Below, piece after piece: positions 1 to 5,635 of a DNA stretch of 5,981 bases. Position 1 is the first letter of the stretch; each line of letters opens with the position of its first letter. The stretch lies in assembly GCA_002842935.1 (NCBI GenBank), contig PHEM01000202.1, positions 1-5,981 of the forward strand, written 5' to 3'. Both the position numbers and the translations under genes were made by a program. This DNA comes from Alphaproteobacteria bacterium HGW-Alphaproteobacteria-13 (GTDB lineage Bacteria; Pseudomonadota; Alphaproteobacteria; Sphingomonadales; Sphingomonadaceae). The notes below the pieces were generated by a model. It searched no databases and had not been told where the DNA came from. It saw only the letters and a program-made list of their open reading frames with translations.

Positions 1-98
1 CAGCGCAAGGCCATCTTCAACAAACCAGCATCATATTATCCGAAAAGGGGGTCCCTCTTCGACGCCGATCGGGGGTCCCTTTTGAACGCCGTTTGACA
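1..98. mobile_element. Probable outer end of an IS21-family insertion sequence
   Basis: Two direct repeats occupy 47-67 and 71-91. Each begins GGGGGTCCCT and ends ACGCCG; they match at 18 of 21 positions with a 24-bp period. The block finishes in TTGACA at 93-98. Multiple short repeats near a terminus that ends in CA are typical of IS21-family ends, where they bind the IstA transposase; the resemblance is from memory. No istA or istB reading frame can be recognised in bases 1-46, so the genes would lie to the left. The inner boundary is unknown, and the outer boundary at 98 is inferred. The alternative is an unrelated repeat pair in an intergenic region. Confidence 0.4.
47..91 (+). repeat. 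Two 21-bp direct repeats, GGGGGTCCCT...ACGCCG
   Basis: The copies are 47-67 and 71-91, separated by 3 bp. They differ at three positions only (57/81, 60/84, 61/85). The G5-T-C3-T core is identical in both. They are seen directly in the sequence; a role as transposase-binding repeats is inferred. Confidence 0.8.
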
Positions 99-123
99 GA
101 TAACGGATTTACTCAAATAAAAT
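93..123 (+). promoter_or_regulatory. Candidate promoter for the three-gene cluster
   Basis: TTGACA at 93-98 is a perfect -35 consensus. TAAAAT at 118-123 matches the -10 consensus at 5 of 6 positions. The 19-bp spacer is longer than the optimum of 17, which lowers confidence. The -35 would be contributed by the putative IS end and the -10 by host DNA. The interval overlaps the first AT-rich palindrome (107-121), so a protein bound there would block it. Other AT-rich -10-like hexamers (TAACAT at 123-128 and 145-150) could serve instead. Confidence 0.35.
107..121. repeat. AT-rich imperfect palindrome, copy 1 (candidate operator)
   Basis: ATTTACTCAAATAAA matches the second copy at 153-167 at 14 of 15 positions. 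It is a degenerate palindrome of the form TTTAYTYRARTAAA. It overlaps the candidate promoter. A role as a regulator-binding site is inferred from the repetition, dyad symmetry and position. Confidence 0.45.
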
Positions 124-152
124 AACATGGACCATAGCAACGCATAACATTC

Positions 153-167
153 ATTTACTTAAATAAA
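153..167. repeat. AT-rich imperfect palindrome, copy 2 (candidate operator)
   Basis: ATTTACTTAAATAAA is the more symmetrical copy: its inner 14 bases equal their reverse complement at 12 of 14 positions. It starts 46 bp after copy 1 and ends 19 bp before the chosen start codon of the first gene, so it could control transcription or overlap the mRNA leader. Confidence 0.45.
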
Positions 168-186
168 CTGCATTGGGGTGCACATA

Positions 187-1596
187 ATGTCTTACATGAA
201 TCACGACTTCCATTTCGATCCGCTCGGCGGCAGCATGAAGGATTTTCGCCACCTGCCGGGCAGCAACCTGCTCAGCCGCGTGGAGGCCTTTTACCAGTGG
301 CAGGAAGCGCGCCGCGCCACCGGCCTGTGGCCGCTGGGCCGCTCGACCGAAGAAGGCGCCTTCAGCCGCTGCACGGCGCGGACCGACGAAGGCGAGCTGT
401 TCTCCGGCGTCAACTTCGCGAGCCAGGACTATCTGAGCCTCAATTCGCACCCCGCGATACTGGAAACGGCGATCGAAACGATGCGGGCCTATGGCGTCCA
501 CAGCGCGGGTTCGCCGGCGCTGGTCGGCAACACCTCGCTGTCGATCGGGCTGGAGCGCAAGATCGGCGATTTCCTGGGCTATGACCATGTCGCCCTTTAT
601 CCGACGGGCTGGGCCGCGGGCTTTGGCGTCATCAAGGGGCTGGTGCGCCCGAACGACCATATCGTCATGGACGCGCTGAGCCACGCCTGCCTTCAGGAAG
701 GCGCGCAGGCCGCGACGCGCAACGTCCACCTGTTCCGCCACAACCGCGTCGATCACGCGCGCGAGAAGCTGGAAAAGATCCGCTCCATCGACACGCGCAA
801 CGGCATCCTGATCGTCACGGAAAGCCTGTTCTCGATGGATTCGGACACGCCCGACATCGTCGCGCTTCAGGAACTGGCGCACGAATATGGGGCGACGCTG
901 GTCGTCGACGTCGCGCACGACCTCGGCAACCTCGGCCCGACGGGACGCGGCTTCATCGAGATGCAGGACATGCTCGGCAAGGTCGATGTGGTCATGGGCA
1001 GCTTTTCCAAGACCTTCGCCTCGAACGGCGGCTTCGTCGCCGCGCGCGGGCGCGCGATCAAGGAATATATGCGCTATTACAGCTCGCCCAACACCTTCTC
1101 CAACGCCCTGTCGCCCGCGAGCGCCGCGATCGTCAGCAAGGCGTTCGACATCATCACCTCGGCCGAAGGCGACGAGCTGCGCGCCAAGCTGATGCGCAAC
1201 ATCCTGACGCTGCGCGGCATGCTGGGCGGCTGCGGCCTTGAAACCTATGGCGATCCGTCCGCGATCGTGTGCGTCAAGATGGGCAGCGAAGCGCTGGCGC
1301 GCCTTGTCAGCCGCCGCCTGCCGTCGCTGGGGATGCTGTCGAACCTGGTGGAATTCCCCGCCGTTCCCAAGGGGCAGGCGCGCTTTCGCCTGCAGGTGAT
1401 GGCCAACCATACGCAGCACGACATCGTCGATGCGACGCACCGCCTGACGGCCGCGATCGCGGAAGCGGCGGCGGACAAGGAGGCGCTGGAGAGCGGCCGC
1501 CTGACCATCGACCAGTTGCAGCCGATCGCCCTGACCGAAGAGCCGGCGGTCCCCGAACAGGCGGCCACGCCCGGTGCCGAGCGCCGCGTAGCCTAG
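187..1596 (+). CDS. PLP-dependent alpha-oxoamine synthase-like enzyme (CqsA / serine palmitoyltransferase-like)
   Basis: The predicted product is a 469-residue cytosolic fold-type I PLP enzyme. The family joins an amino acid to an acyl-CoA with loss of CO2, making amino-ketones for biotin, heme, sphingolipids or alpha-hydroxyketone autoinducers. Visible motifs: NFASQDYLSL (76-85), the PLP-loop TGW (140-142), the ring-stacking His166 in SHACLQEGA, Asp241 and His244 in DVAHDLG, and the Schiff-base Lys275 in SFSKTFAS. Most family members have DEAHSxG; here Glu is Val and Ser is Asp, while the cofactor-binding Asp and His remain. The QDYL, GW, EGA and KTFA motifs recall CqsA more than sphingomonad serine palmitoyltransferase, judged from memory. 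About 40 residues at the C terminus are a Pro/Glu/Ala-rich tail outside the fold. I chose ATG 187 because GGGG at 175-178 lies 8 bp upstream; GTG 178, ATG 196 and ATG 235 are alternatives. The true substrate cannot be read from sequence. Confidence 0.85.
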   Translation: MSYMNHDFHFDPLGGSMKDFRHLPGSNLLSRVEAFYQWQEARRATGLWPLGRSTEEGAFSRCTARTDEGELFSGVNFASQDYLSLNSHPAILETAIETMRAYGVHSAGSPALVGNTSLSIGLERKIGDFLGYDHVALYPTGWAAGFGVIKGLVRPNDHIVMDALSHACLQEGAQAATRNVHLFRHNRVDHAREKLEKIRSIDTRNGILIVTESLFSMDSDTPDIVALQELAHEYGATLVVDVAHDLGNLGPTGRGFIEMQDMLGKVDVVMGSFSKTFASNGGFVAARGRAIKEYMRYYSSPNTFSNALSPASAAIVSKAFDIITSAEGDELRAKLMRNILTLRGMLGGCGLETYGDPSAIVCVKMGSEALARLVSRRLPSLGMLSNLVEFPAVPKGQARFRLQVMANHTQHDIVDATHRLTAAIAEAAADKEALESGRLTIDQLQPIALTEEPAVPEQAATPGAERRVA

Positions 1597-1610
1597 CCCG
1601 CCATAGCCGC

Positions 1611-1638
1611 GGGCCGCCGCCGAAACCGGCGGCGGCTC
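1611..1638 (+). other. Strong GC hairpin between the synthase and OmpW-like genes
   Basis: GCCGCCGCCG (1613-1622) pairs perfectly with CGGCGGCGGC (1627-1636) across a 4-base loop (AAAC). A G-U and a G-C pair can extend the stem. No T-tract follows, so it is not a standard intrinsic terminator. It sits in the 65-bp gap, 11 bp before the next gene's ribosome-binding site. It could stabilise the mRNA ends, partially terminate, or tune relative expression of the synthase and the barrel protein. Confidence 0.65.
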
Positions 1639-1661
1639 CGCGAAATCGAAAGGATTTGAAG

Positions 1662-2945
1662 ATGACCACCAAGAAGCTGGCGCTCCTCTGTAGCTTGCTG
1701 AGTACGGCGGTAGCCATGCCCGCGCTCGCCCAGGATGCCGGTGACGGCTATGTCCGGGCCTCGATCGCGCGGACCAAGCTCGTGGACAAGGGCGAGGTCA
1801 AGACCGACGGCGTGCTGGACCCGAGCGCCGGTTATGAAACCCGCGAGGCCTGGCATTCGGTCGTCACGCTGGGATATTTTCCGTTCGATCATGTCGCGAT
1901 CGAGGGTTCGCTCTCGACCCCGGCGACGACGAACAATATCCCGGCGGGTTCGCTTGCGGGCGTGCCCAATCTGGGGGACGACGAATTCGTCATCGCCACG
2001 GTCGGCGCCAGCGTCTATCCGCTGAAAGGCACGGTGCGGCCCTATGCGGGCGGCGGCTATGCCTTTCAGATCACGACGCAGGAACGCGACGGCCTGGGCG
2101 TCAACCTCAATATCCCGTCCACGTCGGGACCCTATCTGAACGCCGGGTTTGCCGTCGACCTTTCGCCGCGCCTCGAGATGTTCGCCGATGTGCGCAAGGC
2201 CTGGTATCGCACCAATGCGACGGGCCTGCTGCCGGTCAGCCCGACCTATGCCGCGCAGGTCGACGCCGATGCCAAGCTCGACCCGCTGACCGTCCAGCTC
2301 GGCTTCGGCGTCAAGTTCGGCAAGCGCGCCGCCGCCGCGCGGGATGCCTTCGAAGCCGAAGAGAGTGACGGCAGCCATTGGCTGGTCAAGGTCGGTCTCA
2401 CCAATCTGTCCCTGGCGGACAAGCTGGAGCTGGACGTTGCCGGCACGCCGCTGCCCGACGCGGGCATCTCGACCTTCGAGCATCAGACGCCCACCCTCCA
2501 GGTCGCCCGCTTCCTGACGCCGAACATCGCCGTCAACGCCACGCTCGGCCTGCCGCCGACGATCGACATCCACGGCGCGGGCGGTTCCATGGGCGCGCTG
2601 CCCAGGCTGGGCAAGGTCACTTACGGGCCGACGGCACTGACGCTGCAATATCATCCGCTGCGCAAGGGCGTCGTCCGTCCCTATGCGGGCGTGGGCGCAA
2701 GCTATATGATCGTATTCGGAACCAAGGACGGAGCCTTTACCGACCTGGAAGTGGACAATGATTTCGGCTTCGCCTTCGAGGCAGGCGCGGAAATCATGTT
2801 CCAGAAGAACATCGGCCTGTTCCTGGATGTCAAGAAGGCGTTGCTGCGTCCAGAGGCGCGCGGCACTTTCATGGGCATGGACGTGAATGGGCAGACGCGC
2901 CTTGACCCCTGGGCCCTGTCGGGCGGCGTGTCCTTGCACTTCTGA
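1662..2945 (+). CDS. Outer-membrane protein with two tandem OmpW-like beta-barrel units
   Basis: The predicted product has 427 residues with a Sec signal peptide: KK at 4-5, a hydrophobic core, and ALA cleavage after residue 23. The mature chain is about twice the usual OmpW length. Unit 1 (about 24-219) and unit 2 (about 238-427) each hold RPYAG (126-130 and 339-343) and FxDVxKA (174-180 and 387-393); both pairs are exactly 213 residues apart. Unit 2 also has LPPT followed by TLQYHPL, very like OmpW. The chain ends in His-Phe, and unit 1 ends in Lys-Phe (218-219), each resembling a terminal beta-strand signal for BAM assembly. OmpW barrels have eight strands and are linked to passage of small hydrophobic compounds, so this could be two barrels or one larger barrel. 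The start is ATG 1662 with AAAGGA at 1649-1654; the reading frame is open further upstream, but that stretch is within the synthase gene. Specific cargo is unknown. Confidence 0.85.
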   Translation: MTTKKLALLCSLLSTAVAMPALAQDAGDGYVRASIARTKLVDKGEVKTDGVLDPSAGYETREAWHSVVTLGYFPFDHVAIEGSLSTPATTNNIPAGSLAGVPNLGDDEFVIATVGASVYPLKGTVRPYAGGGYAFQITTQERDGLGVNLNIPSTSGPYLNAGFAVDLSPRLEMFADVRKAWYRTNATGLLPVSPTYAAQVDADAKLDPLTVQLGFGVKFGKRAAAARDAFEAEESDGSHWLVKVGLTNLSLADKLELDVAGTPLPDAGISTFEHQTPTLQVARFLTPNIAVNATLGLPPTIDIHGAGGSMGALPRLGKVTYGPTALTLQYHPLRKGVVRPYAGVGASYMIVFGTKDGAFTDLEVDNDFGFAFEAGAEIMFQKNIGLFLDVKKALLRPEARGTFMGMDVNGQTRLDPWALSGGVSLHF

Positions 2946-2956
2946 GGAGAGCAGCC

Positions 2957-4057
2957 ATGGCCAAATCCCAAACAGCGTCCGGTTCCTGGCTCGATCGGCT
3001 GGGCTTGCGCGGTCCAGACCGGGCGGGCGCGGGGAAAGGCGCGGCAAACACGCCGTCCCAGTCCGCTCGCCGCCAGCTTCTCGACGACATCGCCGGCTTC
3101 CTGCTCGACAATGATCTGGACGTAAGCCCGGCCAACCTGCTGGCCGTCCATGCCGCCTACGCCGGTCTCGACGTGCGTCTGGGCCGCAAGATCGCGCAGC
3201 AGGGCGCGGGATCGATCACCCAGGCGTGGCTCGACGAGAATCGGAAGGACAGCGGGGAACCCGCGGCGGACGATGGCTCGCAGTCGCTGGTGGCGAAGCT
3301 CGAAACCACGCTCAACGTCTTTTCGGGACAGGTCCTCGCGGCGCGCACCGCGACGTCCGACTATAGCGGGGAAATAGAGCAGCATGTCGCCGGTCTCGCC
3401 GGGATCGACGACACGCAGGCGTTCCTCTCGACCTTCACGGACCTCGCCAGGGCCATGCTGGACCGCACCCGCCAGCTCGAAACGGATATGCGGCAGAGCG
3501 AGAAAGAGGCGGCCAAGCTGCGCACCAGCCTGGAAAAGGCAAAGCGCGAGGCGGATGTCGATCATCTGACCGGCCTGCCCAACCGCCGGGCGTTCGAGAC
3601 CGTCCTCGACCGCGAATTCCGCGAGGCGCGCGCGGGGCTGGAACCGCTGGTGGTCGCCTTTTGCGACATCGACCATTTCAAGCGCATCAACGACACGCAC
3701 GGCCATGCCGCCGGCGACCGCGTCATTCGCCTGATCGCGGAGATATTGTCCGAAATCTCCGACGACAAATGCCATGTCGCCCGTCACGGCGGCGAGGAAT
3801 TCGTGATGCTGTTTCGCGGACTCGACATCGCCGCGACCTTTGAAAAGCTCGACGGCCTGCGGGAAAAGCTGGCGACACGCCATTTCGTGAACCGTCAGAC
3901 CGACGAACCGCTGGGCCAGATCACCTTTTCCACGGGCATCGCGGACGTCTTCGACTTCACCGACCCGCGCGCCGCGCTCCGGGCCGCCGACGAAGCCCTG
4001 TACGCCGCGAAGGAAGGCGGACGCAATCAGATCCGCATTGCGTCCAGGACCATCTAG
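2957..4057 (+). CDS. Soluble diguanylate cyclase (GGDEF domain)
   Basis: The predicted product has 366 residues with no signal peptide or membrane segment, so it should be cytosolic. It converts two GTP to cyclic di-GMP. The N-terminal about 160 residues are probably helical and match no sensor domain I recognise. A charged coiled-coil-like helix (about 163-200) leads into the GGDEF domain (about 200-362), which opens with DHLTGLPNRR (202-211). The metal-binding Asp237 lies in FCDIDHFKRIND, and the active-site loop is GGEEF (278-282), so the enzyme looks active. The inhibitory RxxD motif expected five residues before GGEEF is absent (DDKC there), so product inhibition through the usual I-site is unlikely. 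AGGAG at 2945-2949 is spaced 7 bp from ATG 2957, and the preceding stop is 11 bp upstream, implying co-transcription and perhaps translational coupling with the OmpW-like gene. No EAL or HD-GYP domain is present. Confidence 0.9.
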   Translation: MAKSQTASGSWLDRLGLRGPDRAGAGKGAANTPSQSARRQLLDDIAGFLLDNDLDVSPANLLAVHAAYAGLDVRLGRKIAQQGAGSITQAWLDENRKDSGEPAADDGSQSLVAKLETTLNVFSGQVLAARTATSDYSGEIEQHVAGLAGIDDTQAFLSTFTDLARAMLDRTRQLETDMRQSEKEAAKLRTSLEKAKREADVDHLTGLPNRRAFETVLDREFREARAGLEPLVVAFCDIDHFKRINDTHGHAAGDRVIRLIAEILSEISDDKCHVARHGGEEFVMLFRGLDIAATFEKLDGLREKLATRHFVNRQTDEPLGQITFSTGIADVFDFTDPRAALRAADEALYAAKEGGRNQIRIASRTI

Positions 4058-4078
4058 AGGCGCGGGCGGCCGCCGCCT
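4058..4078 (+). terminator. GC-rich dyad after the cyclase gene, possible weak terminator
   Basis: AGGCG directly after the stop codon can pair with CGCCT at 4074-4078, and GGCGGCCGCC at 4065-4074 is a perfect palindrome. Only TT follows, so this is a poor intrinsic terminator. Read-through into the tRNA gene, or Rho-dependent ending, is possible. Confidence 0.25.
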
Positions 4079-4106
4079 TGACACAAAAGTTCGACGCCCC
4101 TAGGGA
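4078..4106 (+). promoter_or_regulatory. Likely promoter of the tRNA-Glu gene
   Basis: TTGACA at 4078-4083 is a perfect -35. After a 17-bp spacer, TAGGGA at 4101-4106 is a weak -10 (3 of 6 matches), followed by GC-rich sequence as expected for stable-RNA promoters under stringent control. Transcription would begin near 4113, giving a leader of about 40 nt. A 6-bp hairpin (GGACCG/CGGTCC, 4104-4119) overlaps the -10 and the likely start point. Confidence 0.5.
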
Positions 4107-4151
4107 CCGCCAACGGTCCGGCGGGATGCAAAGGCATGTCCTTGCCCACAT

Positions 4152-4226
4152 GGCCCCTTCGTCTAGCGGTCAGGACGCGGCCCTCTCACGGCTGAAACAC
4201 GGGTTCGATTCCCGTAGGGGTCACCA
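4152..4226 (+). tRNA. tRNA-Glu, anticodon CTC
   Basis: A full cloverleaf can be drawn. The 7-bp acceptor stem pairs GGCCCCT with AGGGGTC (one G-U pair). The anticodon stem 4178-4182/4190-4194 closes a 7-base loop whose anticodon CTC is at 4185-4187 after the invariant T. The T-arm loop TTCGATT is standard. The CCA end is encoded at 4224-4226. CTC decodes GAG as glutamate, and the body is very like known bacterial tRNA-Glu genes. The integrase gene starts 164 bp downstream in the same orientation, which suggests the 3' half of this tRNA is an attachment site. Confidence 0.97.
4201..4226 (+). other. Inferred island attachment site at the 3' end of tRNA-Glu
   Basis: P4-type integrases recombine at tRNA 3' ends, and the element restores the tRNA. 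Here the T-arm and 3' acceptor strand remain intact and the integrase follows. The core probably lies within the T-arm to CCA region and may extend past 4226. The matching repeat at the far end of the island is outside the window, so the exact core cannot be set. Confidence 0.5.
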
Positions 4227-4256
4227 AAATCCTCTCCCAGAGGGTTCCAGAAGATG

Positions 4257-4285
4257 CCACAAGTGGCTGATTTCTGTGGGTTTTT
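4257..4285 (+). terminator. Possible intrinsic terminator of tRNA-Glu
   Basis: CCACA (4257-4261) pairs with TGTGG (4275-4279), followed by one G and then TTTTT at 4281-4285. The loop is long (13 nt) and the stem is short, so strength is uncertain. Just before it, CCTCT-CCC-AGAGG (4231-4243) is another small perfect hairpin that could take part in 3' processing or termination. Confidence 0.4.
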
Positions 4286-4287
4286 CG

Positions 4288-4391
4288 TGGTATAGGTATC
4301 CCATACGGAGCGGCTTCGTGCCACCGGATACCAGCGTTTTGATGGTATATCTGATGGTAGCGCGCCCCTCCCCCAAAAGGAGATACCATCA
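4288..4391. repeat. Cluster of GGTAT/ATACC repeats upstream of the integrase
   Basis: Six elements occur in 104 bp: TGGTAT at 4288 and 4343, GGTAT at 4295, TGGTA at 4355, and inverted ATACC at 4328 and 4383. Longer dyads are GGTATCC (4295-4301) with GGATACC (4326-4332), and TGATGGTAT (4340-4348) with ATACCATCA (4383-4391). A second TGATGGTA at 4352-4359 can compete for the same partner. They may be integrase arm sites or operators for autoregulation, as P4-type Int is known to repress its own gene. Confidence 0.5.
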
Positions 4392-5623
4392 TGGCGCTTA
4401 CCGCTGTTTCGATCAAAAACGCCAAGGGCCGGAAAAAGCCTTATAAACTCACCGATGGCGGCGGGCTTTTCCTCTATGTGACCCCCAATGGCGGACGCTA
4501 CTGGCGCATGAACTACCGCCACCTTGGCAAGCAGAAGACGCTGGCGTTCGGCGTCTATCCCGACACCGGCCTTGCCGACGCCCGCGAGCAGCGCGACGCG
4601 GCCCGGAAAGTTCTGGCGAAGGGGAACGATCCGGCCGAGCAGATCAAGCTGGAAAAGGTCGCCGCCGCCGTTGCAGCCTCCAACAGCTTCAAGGCGGTTG
4701 CCGACGAATGGCTTGTGAAGGTCGAGCGCGAAGGCCGCTCCGGCGTCACCATGAAGAAACTGCGCTGGCTGCTGGACTTCATCAACGAGTCTATCGGCAA
4801 GCAGCCTGTCGCCTCCATCACCGCGCAGGAACTTCTTATCATGCTCCGCAAGATGGAAGGCAAGGGCCGCTACGAGACGGCCAAGCGGCTTCGCAGCACA
4901 TGTAGCCAGATATTCCGCTACGCCATCGCCACGGCGCGCGCAGAGCGCGACGTGGCGGCCGACCTTCGCGGCGCGCTGATAGCGCCGCAACCCGTCCACC
5001 GCGCCGCGATCACGAACGCCTATGCAGCGGGCGGCTTGCTCCGCGCCATAGAGGCGTTCGAGGGCCATCCCAACACCAAGGCGGCGCTTCGTCTCTTGCC
5101 GCAAGTGTTCGTGCGCCCCGGCGAGCTTCGCTATGCGGAATGGTCCGACTTCGATTTTGACAAGGCCGTGTGGACGATCCCGCCGCACAAGACCAAGATG
5201 CGCCGCGTCCACAGCATCCCCCTGTCCCGGCAGGCGCTGGCGATCCTCGGAACCATCGAGCATGACGCGGAGTATAGCTCCTACCTGTTTCCGTCGCTGC
5301 GGTCGGTGGATCGGCCCATGTCGGAAAACACCATCAACGCCGCCTTACGGCGCATGGGCTTCGCCCACGACGAAATGACCGGCCACGGCTTCCGCGCGAT
5401 GGCGGCAACGCTCTTGAACGAAATGGGCCTATGGCATCCCGACGCGATCGAGCGCCAGCTTGCCCATTGCGATACCAACGCCGTGCGCCGTGCCTACACG
5501 CGGGGCGAGTATTGGGACGAGCGCGTCCGCATGATGCAGCATTGGTCCGACCATCTCGATTTCCTCCGCGATGGCGCGAAAGTCATCAAGGGCGACTTCA
5601 AGAAGGCGAAGGCCGGGGAGTAA
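4391..5623 (+). CDS. P4-type tyrosine recombinase (site-specific integrase)
   Basis: The predicted product is a 410-residue integrase that cuts and rejoins DNA at att sites through a phosphotyrosine link. The N-terminal part (about 1-90) is the DUF4102 arm-binding type, with LTDGGGLFLYVTPNGG near residues 20-35. A core-binding helical domain follows (about 97-180), then the catalytic domain (about 205-395). The catalytic set is complete: Arg242 in VRPGEL, Lys269 in HKTKMRR, His332 and Arg335 in GHGFR, His359 in QLAHCD, and the nucleophile Tyr369 in RRAYTRGEYW. Length is normal for the family. AAGGAG at 4377-4382 sits 8 bp before ATG 4391. It follows tRNA-Glu in the same direction, as expected for an island or satellite-phage integrase whose target is that tRNA. 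It appears functional. It converges with the AlpA-type gene, leaving 12 bp between stop codons. Confidence 0.95.
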   Translation: MALTAVSIKNAKGRKKPYKLTDGGGLFLYVTPNGGRYWRMNYRHLGKQKTLAFGVYPDTGLADAREQRDAARKVLAKGNDPAEQIKLEKVAAAVAASNSFKAVADEWLVKVEREGRSGVTMKKLRWLLDFINESIGKQPVASITAQELLIMLRKMEGKGRYETAKRLRSTCSQIFRYAIATARAERDVAADLRGALIAPQPVHRAAITNAYAAGGLLRAIEAFEGHPNTKAALRLLPQVFVRPGELRYAEWSDFDFDKAVWTIPPHKTKMRRVHSIPLSRQALAILGTIEHDAEYSSYLFPSLRSVDRPMSENTINAALRRMGFAHDEMTGHGFRAMAATLLNEMGLWHPDAIERQLAHCDTNAVRRAYTRGEYWDERVRMMQHWSDHLDFLRDGAKVIKGDFKKAKAGE

Positions 5624-5632
5624 CCCGGCCTT
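5609..5632. terminator. Hairpin spanning the integrase stop codon, shared by convergent genes
   Basis: AAGGCCGGG (5609-5617) and CCCGGCCTT (5624-5632) form a perfect 9-bp stem around a 6-base loop that contains the TAA stop. No long T-tract follows on either strand. Its place between two convergent genes suits a bidirectional terminator or 3'-end stabiliser, but the missing T-tract leaves that uncertain. Confidence 0.45.
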
Positions 5633-5635
5633 GCG

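Noticed and set aside
1..15. Near-match of the first 15 bases (CAGCGCAAGGCCATC) with 5906-5920 (13 of 15), as a possible element boundary
   Set aside because: It is too short and imperfect, does not extend on either side, and is plausible by chance in GC-rich DNA. It does not match the tRNA 3' end either.
151..1440. Long minus-strand open frame (429 codons) opposite the synthase gene
   Set aside because: It is Arg/Ala/Asp/His-rich low-complexity translation typical of antisense in GC-rich DNA. The plus strand has clear PLP-enzyme motifs.
1269..1661. Upstream extension of the OmpW-like reading frame, adding 131 residues
   Set aside because: It overlaps the synthase coding region, has Pro/Arg-rich composition, and would bury the clear signal peptide beginning at 1662.
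1593..3047. Minus-strand open frame (484 codons) opposite the OmpW-like gene
   Set aside because: Composition is that of antisense GC-rich sequence with no recognisable motif; the plus strand has a signal peptide and OmpW motifs.
2702..4084. Minus-strand open frame (460 codons) opposite the cyclase gene
   Set aside because: It is the shadow of a well-supported GGDEF gene and has no domain of its own.
4227..4390. Riboswitch or small RNA between the tRNA and integrase
   Set aside because: Apart from small hairpins and GGTAT repeats, no conserved riboswitch pattern is recognisable.
4163..5263. Minus-strand open frames that start within the integrase and run through the tRNA (e.g. ending YGNRTRVSAVRGPRPDR or TPTGIEPVFQP)
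   Set aside because: These endings are antisense translations of the tRNA, a familiar source of false hypothetical proteins. The integrase is the real gene.
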